Below, piece after piece: positions 59,201-64,000 of a stretch of 64,000 nucleotides of DNA. Each line of letters starts with the position of its first letter. The first letter of the stretch is position 1. Source of the stretch: Dermatemys mawii. Its lineage: Eukaryota > Chordata > Testudines > Dermatemydidae. The stretch is taken from NCBI GenBank assembly GCA_007922305.1, contig ML677326.1, forward strand, positions 54,802,785 through 54,866,784, read 5' to 3'. The notes beneath the pieces were generated by a model that was not told the DNA's origin, did not search any database, and worked only from the letters and a program-made list of their open reading frames with translations. Both the position numbers and the translations under genes were made by a program.

Positions 59201-62200
59201 AGATTCTGCTCTATGCAGGCAAGGGCCTGTGAACACCATTTTGCACTCTCTGGTTACAAGTGTACGGGTGCATGCACATCCTACAGTGAGACAGGTACTT
59301 GAAGACTTGTAATAAAGAAGAAATGTAGTATGGGTACAAACATTGTTATTTAAGTTCAAACCACTCTGCAGTTTTAAGTAAAGCCTCACCTTCAGGGTAG
59401 GAGAGGACCCAACGTACACTGGGGGTGGATTTCCTTGCCAACCCTGGAGACGATAGATGTGTCCAACACGAGAACAAGGAACAAACAACAACTTCCCTCC
59501 ACACTGCCAGATCTGCAAGTTCAAGAAAAGAGTGGTGGAAAAGTTGATAATACACATGTAAATTAAACTTTAAAACCAACAAATAAATACAAGCTAATTG
59601 ACAATAAAGTAAAAAAAAAAAAAATACGTTAATTGGTATTAACATTTATGCTTAAGTCTGAAGTAAAATTAGCAATGAAGGCTTGAAATAAAAGTCCTGG
59701 GCTGTATCCAATATATTCTTCAGTTCTACAATGGCCATGTTTACAAACATCATTTTATAAATAATGTTTTTGAGATCCTATTCCATGACTATTTGCAAAG
59801 ACAGGAGTAAATGGGTATACAGAAACTGCAGTTGGTCAGGATTTATTTTATTAAACATCAGCTCATATTTCATCATCATAGGCAGTGTTCCTGCATTTAT
59901 ATTCACCTCAAATATTTTTCTTAATGAAAGTTATGGGGAGACAGAATCCTTGGATAAATCACTGGCCTACTCTATTCTGGGTAGAATTGTCCATCCCAAA
60001 GAACAATAGCAGTGACTGAGGGAAAATCTTAAGAAAATTGCACCAAAACTAGGAGATAATCCTAATCACATATTCGTAGAATCATAGGATTGGAAGGGAC
60101 CTCAAGAGGTCATCTAGTCCAGTTCTCCGCACTCATGGTAGGACTAAGAATTATCTAGACCAGCAGTGGGCAAATTCTTTGGCCTGAGGACCACATCTGG
60201 GTATGGAAATTGTATGGTGGGCATGAACGCCCACTGAGGGAAGGGGACTCTATGGGGTTTAGTACCTGGGCTCTATAAAGGATGTTAGAGAGGTGAGGGG
60301 AGGGCGGATGCATGAGGTATGGCACGGGGGGGGGACACGAGAGGGGCAGTACCAGGGACTCCTAAGGGCCCTGCCAGCATTGACTCCAAGGGGATCGTAT
60401 CAGGCATCATCATGTGTGCAGGCATCCTAGCTGGGACGGGTGCAGCCCCTGGGTGATTTGGAAGCTCTCCAGGGTAGGGCCGTAGGAGACTGGGAGGGGT
60501 GGGGTTCCGATCCCAGAAACAGTGCAGTGAAGTCACACCTGCGCAATGTGGCTCTACATGCCAGAAGATGGTGCTCAGCAAGGGAATTGAGAGTTGGGGG
60601 CTGGAGTGGGGCAAGCCCCCGTTCCCTGGCTATGAGTGCTGGAGCAGTGCAAGCCCCCAATCTTGCTCTCCAGTGGGAGCTTGAGGGCCAGATTAAAATG
60701 TAGTTTGCCCACCCTGATCTAGACCATTCCTGACAGGTGTCCTTTAATGGGCTTTGTTGAAGAGATCAAGCCTCCAGTTCATGGAAACCTATTTACCCAT
60801 CAACATGACAGTTATAACACTAAAACCAAAAAAAGAGATGAAGAACGCAAAAGTGAAAAAGTAATGCTGACACAATAAACACACACTACTTTAGGGTCAT
60901 CCATTAAAGTTAAGAAAAAAGAAAACAATTTAAATGTAGTCTAAATAATGCTGCTTTTAAATGGTTATGATTATATATGGTCCTGAACTATCACACACGA
61001 TCTGAACCCATTAAAACACTGGGGATGTTCCAAATCATATCTAATTCCAGATTAGGACTGCATGACTTGGAACCATCTATTCCTAACAGATAGTATTATT
61101 CATAATATTTAATTTGCTTCACTATGTGGATCTTATCATCCTATTGATTTTCTTTCAGCAGTTTTGTTTAAATGTTTACTAAAAAGAGGTTTTCTTTACA
61201 AATTTTCCTATTACATAATACTATTATATTTGTAAGCTCGAACACAAAGTGGCTTTCCGTTCTTCTGAAGAGTTCTGTTAAAATTCTGTTTTTGTCCAAA
61301 AGTTAAACTAGTTTAAATGTTCATCATAGGACTATGTAATGAGCTCCATCGTCATTTCAAACGATCCCAGAAACAGTGCAGTGAAGTCGCACCTGTGCAG
61401 TGTGGCTCTATATGCCAGAAGATGGTGCTCATCAAGGGAATTGAGAGTTGGGGGCTGGAGTGCTGGAGAGGGGGCAAGCCCCTGCACCCTGGCTACACAG
61501 AACATTGGTCACTTTCTAGCCCCAAACGAGTCCTTGCTGAGGCTGAGAATGAGGTTCATTAGGAGAGGTCTGACTGCAACACCAATCTGATTACAAGCGT
61601 GCTCAGTTACTTTAATAAAATTCAGCCCAAACTTAAAGGGTCATTGTCAAGGATATCAGATCAGAAATTCACTCTACAACATTTGTTCCTGTTTTTGGGG
61701 ACACAGCTCTCTATTCTGCTTGTTCTTTAGAGTCTAAAGGGCATAAGAAACTAACTCCTATGATCTTAAGTGTCTTGCTAGATGGAAGAGCGTGCATGTG
61801 TCTAGCAATCAAAATAAAATCCTGTGCCCTGGTTTTGTTGGTGATAAGTCATCTCACTGGGGTTTTTCCATTTTTATTGCCCTTGTTTTGGGAAGCTTAT
61901 TTTATTTTATTTTTTAAAAGAATTGTCCATAATTCTAAAAATCCATAGGGTCATTTTTCACCTAGAAAGCTGATGGGAAAGGGGAAAAAACATCGGCAGG
62001 TTAGTTTTCTTGCCAGCATCATTTAAAGTCATGTCCATCTATGTTGGTATTTCTAATACTAAGTTAATTTTTCATTTTAAAAGGCGGACCAATTTTGCTA
62101 TTACCTTGTAAGAAATTTCAAAGTTTTCACCGCCCCAGATTTGAAGACCTGGATCATAGAGACCCAGTTCAAAGAAGAAATCACGTTCAATTGCAAATAA

Positions 62201-62222
62201 TCCACCAGCCATTGCAGGGGAC
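41093..62222 (-). CDS. GALNT7: GALNT7, polypeptide N-acetylgalactosaminyltransferase 7 (last six coding exons, 5' part outside)
   Basis: A Golgi type II membrane enzyme that adds GalNAc to Ser/Thr, preferring partly glycosylated mucin peptides. Coding exons (minus): 62222-62105, 59512-59390, 54958-54740, 45452-45354, 44027-43899 and 41230-41093. They join in frame to 274 aa, matching about the last 42% of the roughly 657-aa human protein. Exon 1 here holds the Gal/GalNAc-T motif WGGENFEIS, continuing into IWQCGG across the intron. CSRVGHIYR carries the metal-binding His, followed by [16 protein letters not shown]. The ricin-type lectin domain fills the last three exons with CLT/CLD and Q-x-W elements (EWQYF, TQKWEM). 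The end is NILSV, then TAG at 41095-41093. All borders are GT-AG. The transmembrane anchor and N-terminal catalytic half are beyond 64000. Convergence with HMGB2 matches human. Confidence 0.97.
41231..43898 (-). other. GALNT7: GALNT7 final intron
   Basis: 2.7 kb, holding one reverse-oriented CR1 fragment (43336-43630). A 116-codon minus-strand open frame at 42366-42016 has no recognisable family. Confidence 0.8.
43336..43630 (-). mobile_element. CR1 LINE fragment
   Basis: 'gaggtcatttaatccagccccc', 'ttatctagaccatccctgag' and 'acctccctagacaatttattcc' are a CR1 3' UTR and terminal coding region in reverse, within a GALNT7 intron. The extreme 3' end is lost. Confidence 0.75.
43899..44027 (-). 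CDS. GALNT7: GALNT7 coding exon (lectin repeat)
   Basis: 43 codons: [18 protein letters not shown], then [20 protein letters not shown]. Acceptor AG at 44029-44028, donor GTAAGT at 43898. Confidence 0.97.
45354..45452 (-). CDS. GALNT7: GALNT7 coding exon (start of lectin domain)
   Basis: 33 codons: [20 protein letters not shown], then CHRMGGNQ. Acceptor AG at 45454-45453, donor GTAAGT at 45353. His replaces the Lys I recall in human at MGKTNGG. Confidence 0.96.
45950..46395 (+). mobile_element. CR1/L3-like LINE fragment
   Basis: 'gaccacaaaaatgatttgagg'-type sequence followed by 'cacattgagagacttaaagagctcaatc' is a coding-to-3' portion of an old CR1/L3-group LINE in forward orientation. It lies in the 9.3-kb GALNT7 intron. 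Confidence 0.5.
46400..47076. mobile_element. PIF/Harbinger-type element, 677 bp, TAA duplication
   Basis: Flanked by TAA at 46397-46399 and 47077-47079. The ends are GGTCACGGTTACACC and, complemented, GGCCTTGGTTACATT. Subterminal repeats of 'ttatagcgct' occur on both sides. The interior phrase 'gcattgggagcagctcatta' has parallels in other Harbinger-like elements. No transposase frame. Confidence 0.7.
47097..47758 (-). mobile_element. Solo LTR (copy 1) with 4-bp target duplication
   Basis: A 662-base TG..CA unit flanked by ATAC (47093-47096 and 47759-47762). On the minus strand a TATA-like TTAAAAG is followed by 'cagttagtcagg'. No internal retroviral sequence remains, so it looks like the product of LTR-LTR recombination. 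It is the same family as 55746-56362, in opposite orientation. Confidence 0.75.
47916..48090 (+). repeat. Imperfect local triplication
   Basis: The block starting CTACCAGTAAGTAATTTGAC is present three times (47940, 48015 and 48046). 'cagtaacaagaaggagagctagag' occurs twice. Copies are almost identical, so the duplication is recent compared with nearby repeats. Confidence 0.85.
48281..48327 (+). mobile_element. CR1 LINE 3' terminus
   Basis: 'aaaggtctcttctggcctta' and 'attctatcaatctatg' are a forward CR1 3' end with its octamer-like tail. Confidence 0.65.
48429..49100 (+). mobile_element. Candidate solo LTR
   Basis: Begins TGTAGTAGAAAGAGAG. A TATA-like TGTATAAAGAAG occurs at about 48888, followed by 'gtgtctgactggtctagg', a layout seen in retrovirus-like LTRs. 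The right end is uncertain and no duplication is visible. No coding remnants. Confidence 0.4.
49975..52400 (-). mobile_element. RTE-clade LINE, split by a CR1 insertion
   Basis: The upstream part (52400-51746) reads [16 protein letters not shown], then [19 protein letters not shown] and [14 protein letters not shown], all RTE reverse-transcriptase landmarks. The downstream part (50337-49975) resumes with [30 protein letters not shown] and RRWEDDIVK. It ends in a short tandem tail related to 'gatccaggt'. Stops and frame changes show it is dead. Bases 50338-51745 belong to the later CR1. Confidence 0.8.
50338..51745 (-). mobile_element. CR1 LINE, 5' truncated, about 1.4 kb
   Basis: The reverse-oriented 3' end begins at 'catagaatcatagaacc'. 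Minus-strand frames carry [10 protein letters not shown], the catalytic FADD (in [11 protein letters not shown]), [26 protein letters not shown] and [18 protein letters not shown], the canonical CR1 reverse-transcriptase end. Several stops interrupt it. A 6-7 bp duplication (GAAAGG, perhaps TGAAAGG) surrounds it. Confidence 0.9.
52810..53560. mobile_element. hAT-like element with C-rich minisatellite
   Basis: The first half repeats 'ggggagagagggccccttcccc' units. The second half repeats 'cagccctgagccccctcctgcac' and 'ccccagctccaccc' units. The right margin 'tttttttgccaatgtggcc' resembles hAT ends of this genome. Open frames here are low-complexity artefacts. Confidence 0.55.
53847..54509 (-). 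mobile_element. Candidate solo LTR
   Basis: On the minus strand TGTCAGGAGTTAAATCC opens and CCATGACA closes a 663-base TG..CA unit with a TATA-like GGATAAAAGGC. No target duplication found and no internal coding remnant. Confidence 0.5.
54740..54958 (-). CDS. GALNT7: GALNT7 coding exon (73 codons)
   Basis: Opens [20 protein letters not shown], then [20 protein letters not shown], and ends NVDWGE. This is the C-terminal edge of the catalytic domain plus the linker to the lectin domain. Acceptor AG at 54960-54959, donor GTATGT at 54739. Confidence 0.97.
55396..55649. mobile_element. PIF/Harbinger-type MITE, TTA duplication
   Basis: Flanked by TTA (55393-55395 and 55650-55652). Ends GAGCTTTGTCTACAG and, complemented, GGCCTGATCCACACTT. 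Shares 'gcagcacagctgtgtcac' with the 40000-40261 copy. Confidence 0.55.
55746..56362 (+). mobile_element. Solo LTR (copy 2)
   Basis: Starts TGTGAGGGAGTCAG after TATAT and ends near 'aactttgtcactg', followed by (TA)n. Its TATA-like ATAAAAG is followed by 'cagttagtcaggtgggc', as in the copy at 47097-47758. Bases around 55860 carry an extra 'ccaatcaagacacctgggg' segment absent from copy 1. Confidence 0.7.
56364..56385 (+). repeat. (TA)n microsatellite
   Basis: Eleven TA dinucleotides immediately after the solo LTR. Confidence 0.9.
57270..57700 (-). pseudogene. Tyrosine recombinase C-terminal pseudogene
   Basis: Minus-strand frames read [18 protein letters not shown], then after stops and a shift [23 protein letters not shown] and [10 protein letters not shown]. 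This follows the DIRS recombinase pattern (VPI.EI..AATW.S.HTF...Y). The presumed nucleophilic Tyr is the codon at 57389-57387. The upstream H-x-x-R block reads HSPH, so the arginine is lost, and frames are broken. Confidence 0.65.
57770..58330 (+). mobile_element. Possible LTR inside the DIRS-like element
   Basis: A TATA-like GATATAAAAATAG at about 58077 and AATAAAAAG at about 58150 lie in the order of an LTR promoter and poly(A) signal. Ends are not clear. Confidence 0.3.
58352..58612 (+). mobile_element. CR1/L3-group LINE 3' UTR
   Basis: 'gaactagataagctcatgg', 'ggtccatcaatggctatta', 'ctggcattggccactgttgg' and 'actgggctagatggatc' form the familiar 3' UTR of reptilian CR1/L3 LINEs, ending 'ttcctatgctcttatg'. 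Confidence 0.8.
59390..59512 (-). CDS. GALNT7: GALNT7 coding exon (41 codons)
   Basis: Opens [20 protein letters not shown], then [12 protein letters not shown]. It completes the Gal/GalNAc-T motif and carries the conserved metal-site His in VGHIYR. Acceptor AG at 59514-59513, donor GTGAGG at 59389. Confidence 0.97.
60076..60790 (-). mobile_element. CR1 3' fragment split by a hAT element
   Basis: The CR1 3' end 'cgtagaatcataggattgg' runs to 'ttatctagac' at 60160. It resumes at 60725 with 'cattcctgacaggtgt'. The two halves form one continuous CR1 text once the inserted element and one duplicate are removed. Confidence 0.8.
60161..60716. mobile_element. hAT-type element with exact 8-bp duplication
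   Basis: ATCTAGAC at 60153-60160 and again at 60717-60724. Ends CAGCAGTGGGCAAA and, complemented, CAGGGTGGGCAAACT. GC-rich interior without transposase. Part of it is repeated at 61366-61500. Confidence 0.85.
61366..61500 (+). mobile_element. Truncated second copy of the 60161-60716 element
   Basis: 'gatcccagaaacagtgcagt', 'gccagaagatggtgctca' and 'gggaattgagagttggggg' match 60507-60640 nearly base for base. Both termini are missing. It carries a small insertion 'gtgctggagag'. Confidence 0.8.
62105..62222 (-). CDS. GALNT7: GALNT7 coding exon (first in window)
   Basis: One base completes a split Arg codon, then [35 protein letters not shown]. The acceptor AG at 62224-62223 and donor GTAATA at 62104 bound it. 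The preceding exon lies beyond base 64000. Confidence 0.97.
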
Positions 62223-64000
62223 CTAAGAGAAAGAACAAACAAAATTCCTTTTAGCAACAGAACATAAACAGTCCTCTGGGAAAAAAAATTAGTGCCTCTT
62301 AATATAAGAAGCAATTTTCTGTTAATGCATGTAAAAGATCAGACTGATGGCAATACATTTCGAAATTACATGGCTTTATTATTGGTTCATTATAAGCCTT
62401 CAATGAGTCTCTGAATTTGATACTTGTGTTAGTTTTTAAGTCACTTATTACAGTTCTGAATTACATAGAGCATTGGCCCACACTTTTCAGCCAATCTGCA
62501 TCTGAAGTTACAGGCCACTTATTGCCATGACAAGAACCATTGTGGTGACAAACAGAAAAGGTCTATTCATCTCTTGATGCATATGACAGCATGTGCAGTG
62601 GACTAGACTCTACAGTACGCAAATTGTGTTCTGAGAAGCTGCCACATTAAAATCTTATTGTACAACATTCTAGTTATACAGTTTTAATCCATACTTTAGA
62701 AAACAATAGTAATTGAAACCATTGGGAGGGCCAGGCATGGAGGATAAATAAGTTAGAATTATTCTCAATGAAATTTTTAAAAGGGGCAGTGTATGGGCTT
62801 CAAATCTAGGTTTTAAAAAAACCTTCTACATATGCGAAGATTTTGATAACATTAAAAACTATTAAATTAAAAAATGTTCTAATTTGGATTTAAGCATTTT
62901 ACTGCAATAGTTGCAAACAAAATTCTTTAGCAAGGTGCTAGGCACATGAGAAAGTGAAACTAGCTAGTCTATTTTCATTGGACTTGTACTGTATCGTCCA
63001 CCTCGGGATCAAAAAGCACTATAGAAAAATTAATGAATTAAGCCTCACCAACCCCTGTGAGGTAGGCAATTATCTAAAACAAAACAAAAACCTAACCCCA
63101 CCAGATAAGGAAACAGGGCTATAGAGTTGCCTGCTCACCAAGATGATCTGTGGCAGAGACAGGAATAGGACCAAAGTCTCCAGCCCATCATTGCCGAGCT
63201 AAGTAAAATCCGAACAAGTAAACTAGTAATATAAAATGTGAACAGATTTAAAAAAATCTGCTATGTTTCATGGTGGTGTCATTAGTAACATTATGGAATC
63301 CTTTACCTATACTGAATTTTGAATTTGATGGTATCCCCTTAAATACTAATGACTATATATTCCTGTCCTGCATAGAAATGCATGGAAGGGAACCATTTAA
63401 ACTAAGTTGTAGAGTTAGCACATATTCTCTGAGCAATCCAGAAGAGTGGCAGGTATGCAGAGAGGAAGGCCAACAAAAGCAACAAAGACTGTGAATCTAT
63501 CACTGTGAAAATTTCTGATCAGATGTATGGTGGGCTCTTTCTGCATGCTCCCCTTGACTACGCTACTTACTGTAGTTGTATTCCTTTATTCCGCATGGTA
63601 GCGTCACATGGATCTTTTTCAGAGACCAAAGAGCTGCATAATGCAGGGATGTGGAACATCAAATGGAAAAAAGCAGATATGCAGAAAAAACAAGCACTCC
63701 AAAACTAAAGAGGAGCACAAGCCTGAAATGCTGACTTTTCAGTCTTGGCCTCTGACAAGAACACTGTAAAATCCACAAAAGCTCAGCAGTTTATTTTACA
63801 AGGTATAAGGCGGTGAGCACTAAGATTTCTGAAGATCTTTCCACATTACAAAATGTTTATTTTATTTTTTATGTTTAAGAACCAGTTTTTTCTGCTTACA
63901 CTACTATTTTCAGCAAAATGATTAGCTAAATTTTACTTGTTTTCATATTACTGCAGTAAAATGTGTGTATAACCTAGGCATAACAAGGTATGGTTATTTT
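62223..64000 (-). other. GALNT7: GALNT7 intron, continues outside the window
   Basis: AT-rich with no exon of GALNT7 and no recognised element. Open frames here are short and match nothing I know. Confidence 0.6.

Larger units (their letters stand above)
57000..59300 (-). mobile_element. DIRS-like retroelement relic with inverted termini
   Basis: About 57020-57165 and 59150-59290 are inverted copies of each other at roughly 70% identity by eye, sharing 'catataaggagg(t/c)atggacct(a/g)ctgt'. Just inside the left terminus, on the minus strand, is a tyrosine-recombinase remnant. Inverted termini plus a recombinase as the last gene are the DIRS plan. Later insertions (LTR-like 57770-58330, CR1/L3 58352-58612) occupy much of the interior. 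No reverse transcriptase segment is recognised. Confidence 0.6.

Noticed and set aside
1..64000. CRISPR arrays, operons, phage or plasmid functions
   Set aside because: Spliced genes, CpG islands and vertebrate repeats show this is nuclear vertebrate DNA. No direct-repeat/spacer pattern was seen.

Overview
The window looks like nuclear DNA of a turtle, most likely a cryptodire. Genes are intron-bearing with GT-AG borders, promoters sit in CpG islands, and the repeats are CR1 LINEs, RTE, hAT and PIF/Harbinger elements, solo LTRs and a DIRS-like element. One tRNA-derived SINE with a CR1-like tail (31498-31668) matches the tortoise Cry-type SINE design. The species call is inference.

Four protein genes alternate in strand. 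SCRG1 (+) contributes only its last coding exon and 3' UTR (361 to about 900). SAP30 (-) is complete: four exons from 14290 down to 4410, 221 aa. HMGB2 (+) is complete: four coding exons, 35403-36865, 210 aa. GALNT7 (-) contributes its last six coding exons, 62222 down to 41093 (274 aa); the rest lies beyond base 64000. This is the SCRG1-SAP30-HMGB2-GALNT7 block of human 4q34 in the same relative order and orientation. SCRG1 and SAP30 converge, as do HMGB2 and GALNT7; SAP30 and HMGB2 diverge across about 21 kb.

Promoters: SAP30 starts in a CpG island (about 13.0-15.75 kb). HMGB2 starts in another (about 34.2-35.75 kb) with five CCAAT boxes, and a separate GC-rich patch lies just upstream (33.4-34.2 kb). 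Both sides carry a head-to-head pair of ZNF143/THAP11-like motifs (ACTACARYTCCCRRCATGC type).

The remaining DNA is intron or intergenic sequence with many degenerate mobile elements, several nested. Examples are a CR1 inside an RTE (49975-52400), a hAT inside a CR1 (60076-60790), a hAT inside a palindromic MITE (9783-10914), a PIF/Harbinger transposon relic (28.9-31.4 kb) and a DIRS-like element with inverted ends (57.0-59.3 kb). I found no sign of an unknown gene system. The useful discoveries are the short SCRG1 exon, the exact gene models, the promoter motifs and the nested-insertion histories.
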